Source: Bin55 sp965205965
Lineage (GTDB): Bacteria > Pseudomonadota > Gammaproteobacteria > Pseudomonadales > Azotimanducaceae
DNA length: 64,000 nucleotides
Direction of reading: 5' to 3'
Assembly (NCBI GenBank): GCA_965205965.1
Contig: CBDBHT010000006.1
Span: 248,001 to 312,000 of the forward strand
Below are positions 48,340-57,596 of the stretch, piece by piece. The notes below the pieces were generated by a model. The model was not told the DNA's origin. It saw only the letters and a list, made by a program, of their open reading frames with translations, and did not search any database. Every line of letters begins with the position of its first letter. The stretch's first letter is position 1. The translations under genes and the position numbers were made by a program.

Positions 48340-49068
48340 TCATACCAAAGAGTCTTTAACCTGTTCAATGGGAAGTATTGGATTATGCAAATGTACGACC
48401 CTGTGACAGTTGGCGCATAGAGGTCTTACTTCCCGGATTGCATCATCCAAGACCAGTTCCACTTCCCCCTCATATATAGGATTGAGGTGATGAATTTCAA
48501 TGTAGTTTTCCCCGATATCTCCATAATGACTGTTAAATTCAAATGAACATGCACAGCACTCAATATGCCCGTTGCGTGTGTAGTGTTCGACCGCAGCATC
48601 CCTTAACTTTTTTGAACGCTTTCTTGCATGTTGCTTAGCTATTTCAATCACCCCACCTTCCGATATCACGGTTTCATCTGTCAGGACGGTAACTTTCTTT
48701 CCAGTGGCCATGCTAGTCAGTATCTGTTGTGTTTTCTCAAGCGGAAAAGAGAAAAGGGGGGCAAGGTCTGCTTTTTGATCATGGTATAGCTTTCTACCTT
48801 TATCAGTAATGGCAAAAGCAGTAGTTTGCCCGGTATGCTCTACTTCCACGGCCAACCCATATCTTGTAAGTGTATTGTGTGCTTTCAGATTTCTTACTTT
48901 TTGTGAAAAATGGTCATCGTTCCGCCCTGCCAAGATAGCTGAATCCTCGCCTGAAGGATGCAACAGGTCTCTTAGCAATCCTACCAGTTCACTCGTTGTC
49001 GCCATCCTTCTTGACGATAATATATAAAGAACAGGCAGTATTAGCTCGGTTTCAGATACTCGTGTCAT
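48340..49068 (-). CDS. Winged-helix HNH restriction endonuclease
   Basis: 242 aa. Residues 1-95 look like a winged-helix DNA-binding domain (VLYILSSRRMATTSELVGLL and the beta-wing TTAFAITDKGRKLY). The C-terminal third is an HNH nuclease: ECCACSF (zinc Cys), IEIHHLNPIYEG with catalytic His193/194, and RPLCANCHRVVHLHNP with C218/C221 and the last His. Its start overlaps the methyltransferase 3' end by 17 bp, so they are translationally coupled; the pair forms a type II R-M system. Recognition site is unknown. AT-rich codon use differs from the mevalonate operon nearby, consistent with transfer. Confidence 0.88.
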   Translation of the reverse strand: MTRVSETELILPVLYILSSRRMATTSELVGLLRDLLHPSGEDSAILAGRNDDHFSQKVRNLKAHNTLTRYGLAVEVEHTGQTTAFAITDKGRKLYHDQKADLAPLFSFPLEKTQQILTSMATGKKVTVLTDETVISEGGVIEIAKQHARKRSKKLRDAAVEHYTRNGHIECCACSFEFNSHYGDIGENYIEIHHLNPIYEGEVELVLDDAIREVRPLCANCHRVVHLHNPILPIEQVKDSLV

Positions 49069-49888
49069 AGTTGGTGATCAAAGCATGTTGCGCAGCACGG
49101 TTAAATCTTCCTTTGATGTTGAACTTATATTTTTTGTTATAAGTATGAATATTGAGCTTTTTAGATTTATAAAGTTTTTTTATCAAATCTGTATATTGCG
49201 TGACAAGCATGAACTTGCCTTTAAAATCCATTAGGTAGTCAGCGAGTCTCTTTTGGTCATCAACGTTGAAATCATGTTCGTTATATTTTGTAAATGAACA
49301 GTTGTAAGGTGGATCAACAAACATAAAATCATTCTTGCTAAATTTGAATCTCTTGGAGAAATCCTGAAAATCCACGTTGTGCAGTTCCAAGTTTTCAAAC
49401 TTTTCCAAGACCGGAAGAGAGTTTAGATAATCTACTTTTTTCCGTATGTCTTTATCAACGTAAGCATAGCCAAAAGGAACGTTGAATTTCCCCCTTGAAT
49501 TTAGCCTGAACATTCCCCCATAGGCGTATTCCCTAAGAATGAAAAAATCAACTGCCTTTTGAACGGTAGGTTTCTCGATGCTGTTATATCTTGCCCTTAT
49601 TTCCATATATACAGACTGACGATCATCTGCACGGCGATCCCATTCATCAATAAAATTACTGAGTAATAAAAAGAAGTCTATGTTTTGACTTTTAACGCAC
49701 TTGTAAAACATCATCAAATCATGATGAGAGTCGTTGACAAAAGAGGGTTTTTCAATACGTTTAAAGTAGACGCTTCCCCCACCGAAAAAAGGCTCAAAAT
49801 ATCTATTATGTGTTGGTATTCTGGGTGCTATCTCTGAAATTTCGCCCGTTTTCCCACCTGGCCATTTCAATAGGGGTTTGCAATCCAA
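49052..49888 (-). CDS. D12-class (Dam/DpnM-like) adenine-N6 methyltransferase
   Basis: 278 aa, complete. The start is TTG 49888 (MDCKPLLKWPGGKTGEISE). WPGGKT (9-14) and PFFGGGSVYF (34-42) form the SAM-binding site of the Dam family; DPPY (192-195) is the catalytic motif, and FILREYAYGGMFRLNSRG and KGRFNRAAQHALITN are conserved in the family. The order WPGGK then DPPY is alpha-class. Partner of the HNH nuclease downstream. Dam-like members often modify GATC, but the target here is not deducible from sequence. Confidence 0.93.
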   Translation of the reverse strand: MDCKPLLKWPGGKTGEISEIAPRIPTHNRYFEPFFGGGSVYFKRIEKPSFVNDSHHDLMMFYKCVKSQNIDFFLLLSNFIDEWDRRADDRQSVYMEIRARYNSIEKPTVQKAVDFFILREYAYGGMFRLNSRGKFNVPFGYAYVDKDIRKKVDYLNSLPVLEKFENLELHNVDFQDFSKRFKFSKNDFMFVDPPYNCSFTKYNEHDFNVDDQKRLADYLMDFKGKFMLVTQYTDLIKKLYKSKKLNIHTYNKKYKFNIKGRFNRAAQHALITNYDTSI

Positions 49889-49929
49889 AATATTTGCCCT
49901 TATGACACCAGTGTCTGGTAGGTTAAACG

Positions 49930-50110
49930 CTTACCGGAGGCTCCGACCATATCAACAATCTCCAACTGCTTTGCGGTTCTTGCAATCGCATCAAGGGAAG
50001 CTGCGATATGGAATATCTCGTTGCCAAGCTGAAAGATGAAGGATTAATCAATCTCTACGTAGCGTATCTTTGTGTAGCATTGTACATCATTCCCAATGGA
50101 ATATCTAATA
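49930..50110 (+). pseudogene. HNH nuclease C-terminal fragment
   Basis: Plus-strand frame GGSDHINNLQLLCGSCNRIK, then GSCDMEYLVAKLKDEGLI: the N and second H/Cys part of an HNH domain of the kind attached to site-specific methyltransferases. It is opposite in direction to the R-M genes and unrelated in sequence to the HNH at 48340, so it is a leftover of a third nuclease gene within the transposon. The rest is missing. Confidence 0.6.
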
Positions 50111-50124
50111 TCGAAACTTGCCGC

Positions 50125-51097
50125 TTAACGAATCTTTCCAACCAGCAAATCGTAGGGAAGAGTTTTGCATTTCATGTTTAGTGCCATGTTGACCATCTGA
50201 TCGATAGTGTCCAGTTCTCGAATGTTATGGCGTCCAACAAACTCGTTTACATAGCGTCCTAAATGCTTGACGCTCATAGTGTGATACACGCCTTGATACC
50301 CTCGTTTCAGCATGGCCCAGAACGATTCAACTCCGTTCGTGTGGGCAATGCCGTTGACGAATTCGCCAACTGAATGCTTGACGCTTTGATGCTCGAAGTC
50401 CATCATGCCTCAATAGGCTAGAGCATCATCTGTAAACATGGTTGCGCCAGCTTCCACCTTCGAAGAGATAACGCCGTGCAAGGTTTTCTTGTCGGTTTGC
50501 TCTACTGGGGTAGCGGTAATTTTATTGGATTCTCGTTCCTTGATGCCAACGACGGCGGTTTTCCCCACTGCGCCCCGTCCAGCCAGCAACTTCTTGCTTT
50601 TATGCTTAATTGCGTTCTTTTCCGCCTATGTAAGTCTCATCGACTTCAACTGTTCCAACAATCTTGTTTTCCAGATCGCTATTCCAAATCTCCCGAATTC
50701 TATGCATCATGTGCCATGAACATGGCTGACTGATTCCCAATTCCCGATGAATTTTCATGCTGGATACCCCCTTGAGATTGGTAGCCATCATGTACACGGC
50801 AGTCAGCCATTTTCGTAATGGGATCTTGCTTGATTGCATAGGAGTCCCAGTTTTGACTGAGAAATAGTTTCGGCAGTCGGAACACCAATACGGCATTGGC
50901 TTTTCATTCGGCACTTCTTTGGTTCTTTTGCTTCTGCAATGGCCGCAGATTCGACCTTCACTCCAGAATATATTCTCGAACCATTGTCGAGCGGAATCTT
51001 CGTTGGGAAACCGATCGAACAATTCAAGAACTGTCAGACCTACTCTATCCGACTTTCCTGGGGATTTGTGTTTTTCACGTTATTTCCATTCGTTATA
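50125..51097 (-). pseudogene. IS1595-family transposase B, frameshifted and with a stop
   Basis: N-terminal part with zinc ribbon (EDSARQWFENIFWSEGRICG, HCRSK, then YWCSDCRNYFSVKTGTPM) and helix KGVSSMKIHRELGISQPCSW, then TVEVDETYIGGKERN. The frame changes near 50600 to GRGAVGKTAVVGIKERE and reaches TDDALAY, a TGA, then FEHQSVKHSVGEFVNGIAHT, NGVESFWAMLKRG to the stop. Upstream of 51022 the frame continues (KSPGKSDRVGLTVLELFDRF) with no good start codon left. Therefore this copy is inactive. Confidence 0.8.
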
Positions 51098-51152
51098 GTA
51101 GCGTAATGATAACAAATAGAGCTGTATTTGTCAAGCCATCCTTATAATTCCC

Positions 51153-51652
51153 TTTTTATTCTAAGGGAATATGCGTATGGCGGAATGTTCAGGCTGAATT
51201 CCATGGGAGAATTTAACGCTCCTTTTGGGCATGCTTATGTCAAGAAGAACATACAAAAAAAAGTAAACTATCTGAGTTCAGATGCCATACTACAGAAATT
51301 TAAAAATCTGGAACTATACAATGTAGATTTTGAAGAGTTTTCTAAAAATTTCATATTCAACGAGCATGACTTCATGTTTGTTGACCCGCCCTATAACTGC
51401 ATATTCACAAGATATAACGGACACAGCTTTGACGTGTCAGATCAGGAAAGGTTAGCTAGCTTCCTTCTGGATTTCACAGGAAAGTTTATGCTTGTCACGC
51501 AGTATACAGACCTGATGAGAGAACTTTACGATTCATCAAAAGTTAGTGTTCATACTTACGACAAGCAATACAGATTTAATATTAAAGGTAGATTTAACCG
51601 CGCTGTACAGCATGCCCTGATTATCAACTATGACCAGAATCTCGGAATCTGA
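51153..51652 (+). pseudogene. Methyltransferase A, 3' part (interrupted)
   Basis: Continuation of the gene broken at 48213: SLFILREYAYGGMFRLNSMG, DFMFVDPPYNCIFTRYNG (catalytic DPPY), MLVTQYTDLMRELYD and IKGRFNRAVQHALIINYD. Parallel to residues 115-278 of the intact copy. Without the 5' part no enzyme is made. Confidence 0.88.
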
Positions 51653-51870
51653 ATTAATACTCCCTGTTCTCTACATCCTGTCAAAAGCTAATGCGACAAC
51701 GAGGGATTTAATACGGGAACTGATAAGATTGCTACATCCTACTGGAGAAGATTTGGAGATTTTAGAAGGGAAAAACGATGGTGGGTTTTCGCAAAAAGTA
51801 AGGAACCTCAAAGCTCATAAAACACTTACAAGGATGGAATTAGCCGAGGAAGGAGGTGTTCAGGGTGGAG
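51630..51870 (+). pseudogene. Winged-helix HNH endonuclease A, truncated by MITE A
   Basis: Starts MTRISESELILPVLYILSKA and continues through the winged-helix part (GFSQKVRNLKAHKTLTRMEL), overlapping methyltransferase A by 23 bp as in the intact module. MITE family A cuts it at 51871 and the HNH part is not found after the MITE. Confidence 0.85.
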
Positions 51871-52079
51871 CCAGTAATTTCCAGATAGTTGCTAACTGCT
51901 TGTTTTAATAGGATTTTTGACCCCCATGTTTTTCGCGAACTTTTGTCACTTTCCGGGCTGTATAAATTGGGGCACGTCATCAAACTGGAGTTGAAAAATT
52001 TAGTTAAATCAAAGAAATGCTCATCCATCTCTTGAACACACTGCCAGTATCCAGACATTTGCTCACTGGAAATTACTGC
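51871..52079 (+). mobile_element. MITE family A, copy 2 (209 bp)
   Basis: Ends CCAGTAATTTCCAG and CTGGAAATTACTG; interior matches copy 1 (CGCGAACTTTTGTCACTTTC, GCTGTATAAATTGGGGCA). Lies inside HNH gene A. Confidence 0.85.
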
Positions 52080-52256
52080 CGCCGAGGGTCGTGATGCCGA
52101 CTGCGAGGGTTCCAGAAACTGACGGAGGTGATGGCTGGCATTCCGTCCCAAGACGACGTCTGAACAGACTGGAGCAAGGAGGCAATCACCGAGGCGACGG
52201 CTTGAGTCAATTCATCCCAACACCACTTTCAAACATATCTCGCATTCTTCTTGTGG

Positions 52257-54284
52257 TCAACGCCGTATCCAGCTCAATATGCCAGTTCGCCGATTCAGAT
52301 TTGTTCCCAAGAACTCTTCCACGTTTTTCAGATTAAGAACGGTTCGTCCGCCACCACTGGCATCTTCGTCCACTAGAGTCGACGGCACATCCGCCCAATC
52401 GAATCTTTTGCGGCCAAATGCATCTTGTTGCTCCCAAACAATAATGCGATCTCCTTCAACCAACCATCCATCGAGAGTATCAGCTTCAGACTTTCTTCGT
52501 GCCGCCTCTCGCAATAAATTAGTCAACCTAGCTTTGACTCGATCATAGCGGTGTTCAGCATATTCCAACCAAGAAACAGCTTTGCACCAATGTGGCAGTG
52601 GTTCACTGGTGGTCTGCGCAAATATATTGCTCAGCACATCAGACGATAACCGCATCCAATCATCAGGCAGCATTTCATTGTCCAACCGATCCAACAACTT
52701 TAGAACAAATTTTCGATAAAGATTGGTCGTCAGACCATGTCGAACTTCTTGAACGCTTTCATGAAGACTTTGACGGAGCCGCTCGTTATGTGTCGGTAAC
52801 GCCGTTCTCGTATAAATCATCAAACACCGTTTAACTACTTCATCCGGAAAAGAATGCGGATCGGCGTTCATGGATAGTAAAAAGCCAGGATATTCGTCGA
52901 CGGGAGGTCGCGTCTCGTCTTTGATCATGTCGGTACCGTGACGACCAAAAGCATTCCGCCCTAAATCGTCAAAGACAACTGGATGTCGTTTATACGATTG
53001 CTGCAAACCACGAAGATTTTTTGTCGTAAACATACGTTTGTCGATAGAGTGAGAGGCACCCAACATGGACGTCATCAAGGTATCAACTAAACTCGTCTTT
53101 CCACAGTTCGATTTTCCAAATATGATGGCGAAAATCGGATATTTGATAACGTCAACGTCTCGTAGAAGAGCCAGTGATCTCATATCGCAAATAAAAGGAG
53201 AAAAATACAACCAGACCATTAAGACCCAGTAATTATCCTGCAACTGTTTGACGTTACCTTCAAACGAGCCCTCGTAATTCGACCAGAATTTCAATAGCAA
53301 AGCGGTATCACGTATAACGTCTTCCTCATTCACCTCCAACGAGTAGCGTTTGCTAGGTAGGATCATTTCCCTATTCGAGCGATCGATCGTCAGAAACCTC
53401 GTCTCGCTGTCTTCGGATGACTTGACGAAACTGATACGACGGATTGTTCGTTTAACGACTTCATCTATTATTTGTTTCCCATTCCGCATTGAAGGTATCG
53501 CCGCCGAGATTTTAGGCTTTAACACTTCGGCAATTTTCTCTATCCGCTCTACCTGCACCGGCATTGATAGATCGCCGTCTTGTGGCTGCGGTGCTTCGAT
53601 GACGATAGCCCCGCCTTTCTTATCCATGACGGGTGTATCTGATATTTCGATTTCGGCATTTACGATTTTGTCTTTAGGCCATTCGACCTGATTGGACGCT
53701 TGATCTCTTATCTTGCAGAAAAGAGTGTAGTAATGATTCCAAGCATTTTCGTCGTTATCGAAAATAATGAGGGTTTCCGGCTGTTGCTCGGAAAAGGCCC
53801 GTTCAGAAAGATTAGCGGAACCCGTGATGACACGTTTTCGGCCGTCTGCATTTGACAGCAAATATAGTTTGGCGTGTGCTACGTGCTTTCTGAGTACCCA
53901 AAACGATGCTTTTCCATCATGGATTTGCTTAAGTATCCGAACATGCTGATCGTTATTTAGCCCTATAATCGCAGCACGCGTATCCTGAACGACTACTTTT
54001 TGAAATGCTAAAACGCTTCTGAAATCGTTCAGTATTGCTTCCGAGCCAAAGACACATTCGAATGATTGAAACGAGTAATGTTCAAGTATTCGTACTATGG
54101 CTTTCGCACTGACCGAATACGTTAAAACTTGCAGCTTGTCATATTCATCAAATAAATTCCAGCTGAATTTTCGCTCGCTTACAAATTGCGCATTGACAAC
54201 ACTAATTCCCGTGACGTCGTGAAAGAGCGACGTCCGTCCCTGAGATTCCGACTTGTCTTCCTCAAATGGTGTTGTCTTTTTCAT
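52257..54284 (-). CDS. PLD-nuclease domain fused to a P-loop ATPase
   Basis: 675 aa. Residues about 30-190 form a phospholipase D-like nuclease domain with HAK (137-139) and ITGSANLSERAF (G155, S156, N158); the Asp of the classical HxKx4D motif is not conserved, as in several DNA-acting PLDs. From about 375 a P-loop ATPase follows: Walker A GKSNCGKT (390-397), Walker B PVVFDDLG (435-442), a sensor-1-like Asn473 (LLSMNAD) and an Arg in VVKRCLMI (486), similar in layout to SF3/AAA+ ATPases. The C-terminal 180 residues are unassigned. No signal peptide. It lies alone beside R-M genes, which suggests a defence role by nucleic-acid sensing and cleavage; that role is inference. I do not recognise a named system. 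Confidence 0.75.
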   Translation of the reverse strand: MKKTTPFEEDKSESQGRTSLFHDVTGISVVNAQFVSERKFSWNLFDEYDKLQVLTYSVSAKAIVRILEHYSFQSFECVFGSEAILNDFRSVLAFQKVVVQDTRAAIIGLNNDQHVRILKQIHDGKASFWVLRKHVAHAKLYLLSNADGRKRVITGSANLSERAFSEQQPETLIIFDNDENAWNHYYTLFCKIRDQASNQVEWPKDKIVNAEIEISDTPVMDKKGGAIVIEAPQPQDGDLSMPVQVERIEKIAEVLKPKISAAIPSMRNGKQIIDEVVKRTIRRISFVKSSEDSETRFLTIDRSNREMILPSKRYSLEVNEEDVIRDTALLLKFWSNYEGSFEGNVKQLQDNYWVLMVWLYFSPFICDMRSLALLRDVDVIKYPIFAIIFGKSNCGKTSLVDTLMTSMLGASHSIDKRMFTTKNLRGLQQSYKRHPVVFDDLGRNAFGRHGTDMIKDETRPPVDEYPGFLLSMNADPHSFPDEVVKRCLMIYTRTALPTHNERLRQSLHESVQEVRHGLTTNLYRKFVLKLLDRLDNEMLPDDWMRLSSDVLSNIFAQTTSEPLPHWCKAVSWLEYAEHRYDRVKARLTNLLREAARRKSEADTLDGWLVEGDRIIVWEQQDAFGRKRFDWADVPSTLVDEDASGGGRTVLNLKNVEEFLGTNLNRRTGILSWIRR

Positions 54285-54735
54285 AATTTAACTAATAAAA
54301 TATCAAATTCACGTGGTTTAATTTAGTAAGATATTATCCTTTACGATTTGACTGACTTCGCATGTATGCTATCCGCCTTCACGATAGCAGCACTGAACAA
54401 ACCTCCGAAATACCGCTGCTTTCTACGCCAAGCCAATTTTAATTGACTTCGTGGCATCTGTACGGACCACATTCACCAGCCCGTTCAGTGCCTACTCCTG
54501 CCCCGAACAGCAACCTTTCTCACCGTTTGCCTTCTCATCTTCTCCTTAACAAAGATTCATAAACTCTAGTTCTCTAATTACTAAAAGTTCAGTGACTGAT
54601 CCAGTCGGAATCATGAATAGAGTAGTGTATTCCGACGACCGTAGATGATTATACTTGTGTTAACATGTCGCTATATTGAAACGCGTTTAAGCGTGAGCTT
54701 TAACGAATACAAATCCAGCACCTTGTCTAAATCAA
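54285..54735. other. Intergenic, nothing recognised
   Basis: Divergent promoter region between the PLD-ATPase and the hydrolase genes. No coding or repeat feature. Confidence 0.4.
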
Positions 54736-55563
54736 ATGGCTAAAACTACCATGTACATAAAGCGAACTACTTTAAAAACGTTCTTAGTGCTCGCACTTAT
54801 GTGTATGAGCACCGCTCACGCTGAGATCGAAACGGCGGTCTTGCAGGTCATCGAAGGGAACGGCGTGCTGCCAAGTGGAAAGTTATTGGAATATTTCGCC
54901 GGTGCGAAGGGCTATTTAGCTGAGCCAGCTAGTCCAGGTTTGTATGGATCGGTCATCCTCATTCACGAATGGAATGGCTTAGTGGAGCGAGTCAAGCAAG
55001 TAGCTGATGCACTTGCCAACGAAGGTTATATCGCTCTTGCCGCGGACCTCTACTCAGGCCGGACGGGGTCGAACCGAGAGGAAAATATCGCTCTCGTAGA
55101 AGAGACGCTAGCGCAACCCGAAAAACTCATCGCGAATTTAAATGCCGCCGTAACCTATCTCAAGAACCGTCCAGCCTCGAACGGACACGTCGCCACTATT
55201 GGATGGTGCTATGGAGGAGGCGTAGCACTGTCTTTTGCATTAGGCGGTGAGCACCACGATGGAACGGCAATCTTCTACGGTCGTTTATTAGATGATCCGG
55301 ACAAATTAGCTACACTTGATCACGAGATATACGGCACGTTCGCAGGACAGGATCGAAGTATCCCCGTTAGCCAAGTTAAGAGCTTTGTTGAAGCATTACG
55401 CAAAGCCGGCATTTCCAACGACGTTCACATTTACGATCCGGTCCAGCATGGGTTTTGGCTCTACGTTGAACGAGACACGGATACTAATCGGCAGCCGGCG
55501 GAACATGCTTGGAACCGTCTTCAAGGGTACTTGGGCCGAGTACTTTCCCCCGCAACGGAGTAA
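54736..55563 (+). CDS. Exported dienelactone hydrolase family protein
   Basis: 275 aa with signal peptide (LKTFLVLALMCMSTAHA, cleavage about 29). The dienelactone hydrolase triad is intact: Cys158 in GWCYGGG, Asp206 in FAGQDRS and His238 in VQHGFW; Glu78 in IHEWNG holds the Cys. Cytosolic DLHs act on chlorocatechol breakdown products; an exported member more likely hydrolyses other esters or lactones. Monocistronic by context. Confidence 0.88.
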   Translation: MAKTTMYIKRTTLKTFLVLALMCMSTAHAEIETAVLQVIEGNGVLPSGKLLEYFAGAKGYLAEPASPGLYGSVILIHEWNGLVERVKQVADALANEGYIALAADLYSGRTGSNREENIALVEETLAQPEKLIANLNAAVTYLKNRPASNGHVATIGWCYGGGVALSFALGGEHHDGTAIFYGRLLDDPDKLATLDHEIYGTFAGQDRSIPVSQVKSFVEALRKAGISNDVHIYDPVQHGFWLYVERDTDTNRQPAEHAWNRLQGYLGRVLSPATE

Positions 55564-55925
55564 GCACTTCCCAGTTATCAAGGCATATATTGACGAGAGT
55601 ACGCGCATCAACACATGACATTTTATATTACACGTATTTTATATATCTTCTCTACCAATTCCTGTGATACCATATGCTCTTGTTCACGTCCAGTGGGTAC
55701 TCATCCGATTCCCGATGACAAAATTAAACGGTAGTGCCTTGGCCCAAAACCATTAAAGGGCATTTAGCTGTCGAATAGGCAAACAAGAAGGACGGCACCG
55801 GGTAGACCGAAGCGAGGAAATAATCAAGGCGGCGGCTTGAATCAACCCATCTCAATACCACTACCAGTCATAATCTCAGTATCTATCAGTCTACGACTGA
55901 AACACGCAGATTCTTGACTAGGTTA
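55564..55925. other. Intergenic with a short repeated stretch
   Basis: No gene. The stretch GGCGGCTTGAATCAACCCAT (about 55829) resembles 52197-52235 (CGACGGCTTGAGTCAATTCA), roughly 70 bp at moderate identity; origin unknown. Confidence 0.4.
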
Positions 55926-56912
55926 CTAGAATCCGGCACTGATACCGAGACTAAAGGTGTGATCCGTCTTCGTCCGGTCCGACGGGGGATGCGTGTCATG
56001 ATGTATATCAACTTGGGCATTAAGGTCAAAGCGATTATCTAGTCTCAATCGAAGACCTTCCGATCCATCAAATACCAATCCCCGACCTGCGGCTGGAATG
56101 GTCAACGTGCGCCCCATGTGGAAGATCTCAACCCGGCTGCCAAATAGCTTCTTGCGGTATTCCGTTGCAAAACGAAGTGCCGGATGCTGATCGCTAAGAT
56201 TGACAAACGTCTCAGTGACGTAACTGATGCCGGCCTCAAACGTAAGCTTGCCTAACGAATGTTCCCAAAATCTATGACCGAGACCGCCAGCAAAGGCGGT
56301 ACGTTTGTCGACATCTTTGAGCGGGTCACGGTAAAAATCAGTATTTAACGTAGAAAACCATTTCGGAGTCAGGAACCAGTGCAGCTGATGGTTGGCTGTA
56401 AATTGGTTTTGCCGAGTCTGTCCGTCTGCGACGTCGCGTTGGACCAGTATTCGTAATACATGTTCAGAACGTTTTTGGACGAACGTTGTTTCGGCGCGCA
56501 CAGCATAGTTAAAGACGTCACTGTTCCCCGTAGCTCGAGCGAGCGATCCTGACAATCGACGGTCCCATCCGACCATGTCCCTCCAATCTTCAAGAGACCA
56601 TGGGAGCCTTGCCAACTTAATCGCAGAGATATCCATACTAGCCTCGAATTTACCAACTCTCACGTTATTGGATCTATCAAAAATTTCAAATTTTTTATTG
56701 CTTTCAATGGTTTGTACCGCTTTCTGTTTAACGATGATATCACCCGCGTACTTCGTTTGAACTCTCACACGATTTCCCGATATGCCTATAACGTTTCCAG
56801 AAATGCAATCACCGTTGTTTAACACTATGGTGTCCGCCTGCGTAAATGGAGCGATAGATAACCACAGCAGAATTGCAGCTAAATGGGAGATTAACTTTGT
56901 TTTGGGATGCAT
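55926..56912 (-). CDS. DUF481 outer-membrane beta-barrel protein
   Basis: 328 aa. A signal peptide (AAILLWLSIAPFTQA) is followed by a short SH3-like segment (DTIVLNNGDCISGNVIGISG) and a DUF481 barrel from about 110, with alternating beta strands and a terminal aromatic (LGISAGF). This matches the YdiY salt-induced outer-membrane family, whose function is undefined. Single gene; the 55-bp repeat at 56938 sits in its promoter region. Confidence 0.85.
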   Translation of the reverse strand: MHPKTKLISHLAAILLWLSIAPFTQADTIVLNNGDCISGNVIGISGNRVRVQTKYAGDIIVKQKAVQTIESNKKFEIFDRSNNVRVGKFEASMDISAIKLARLPWSLEDWRDMVGWDRRLSGSLARATGNSDVFNYAVRAETTFVQKRSEHVLRILVQRDVADGQTRQNQFTANHQLHWFLTPKWFSTLNTDFYRDPLKDVDKRTAFAGGLGHRFWEHSLGKLTFEAGISYVTETFVNLSDQHPALRFATEYRKKLFGSRVEIFHMGRTLTIPAAGRGLVFDGSEGLRLRLDNRFDLNAQVDIHHDTHPPSDRTKTDHTFSLGISAGF

Positions 56913-56937
56913 GGATTCAATAAGACCATCTTATTTA

Positions 56938-56992
56938 GTGTCTGCGGGAAAACCCCATTTTACGACAGGTTTAAGCCACTTGATGGTATCCG
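56938..56992 (-). repeat. 55-bp repeat, second copy
   Basis: Inverted match to 2841-2895: GTGTCTGCGGGAAAACC to GATGGTATCCGC. Here there is no tRNA next to it. It is 25 bp upstream of the DUF481 start codon. Confidence 0.6.
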
Positions 56993-57596
56993 CCTCTAAG
57001 CTCAACGCTACAAAGCGCAACACTCATGTCGCAGCGTTTTCGACGTTCCGAACCAGTTTTCAGGGATGTTTTAATCTTTTGCTAGATGTTTTGGCACCAG
57101 CGGATTATATCAATATGAATGATACGCCGCTTTTATCAGCTGCGACAATCAATACCGCACTCTCACGGTTCTATTCAGATATACCAGTGCCGTCCTATGC
57201 AAAAAATGAGCATTGTGGGCACCAAATTTAGTACTTATTAATGCTATTGTAGCTCAGTAGGATGTGATCTAAGAATACATCGTGACAAACCCAATGTCTT
57301 GCTTATCTTCTTTATGCGCGAACCTGCTAATCGTCGGTTGCCATGCTCCGGGCTGACGCGATGTGGGCCCGCCTGGAGGTTGCCAACGGGCGAAGAAGAC
57401 AGAATAGGAGCGAAGCCGAAGCATCTGGTCGATTTTCCAAAGTCGAAATGCTTATCGGTTCAGTTTGAGATCTCGATCAACATCTTCGATGTTCCGAAGA
57501 AGACAATGAGGATAGTCCTTACCCTTACATAGGCCAGTTCAGATCTCCCTTATAATAAAATATGATAAGAAACCTATATTTATGATGTAAAACATC
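56993..57596. other. Intergenic, nothing firmly recognised
   Basis: A plus-strand frame ending at 57231 (SFQGCFNLLLDVLAPADYIN, SAATINTALSRFYSDIPV) reads smoothly but lacks a start and known family; it may be a gene tail. A short tRNA-like string near 57248 does not fold. Confidence 0.35.

Larger units (their letters stand above)
48214..51152 (-). mobile_element. IS1595-family transposon carrying an R-M module (2939 bp)
   Basis: The ends are an imperfect inverted repeat of about 30 bp: GGGATTATAAGGATGACTTG on the left and (inverted) GGGAATTATAAGGATGGCTT on the right. Both flanks show TTTTTATT (48205-48212, 51153-51160), matching the 8-bp duplication of the IS1595 family. Order on the minus strand is transposase (51097-50125), methyltransferase (49888-49052), HNH nuclease (49068-48340), then the left end. 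It splits a paralogous methyltransferase gene at the codons for VDF-FILREY. The transposase is damaged but the passenger genes are intact. Confidence 0.85.

Noticed and set aside
48214..51152. Reading the 48.2-51.1 kb region as a composite transposon between two IS1595 copies
   Set aside because: The inverted ends flank only the insert with transposase B; transposase A lies outside and belongs to the interrupted target module.
52195..52235. Weak repeat with 55829-55870
   Set aside because: Identity is moderate and no boundary is visible, so I mention it only in the intergenic note.
56782..57231. Plus-strand frame of 149 codons
   Set aside because: Its first half is antisense to the DUF481 gene; only the last 60 codons lie in free sequence and show no family.
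57243..57290. tRNA-like string TGTAGCTCAGTAGG
   Set aside because: No matching T arm or acceptor stem; does not fold as a tRNA.
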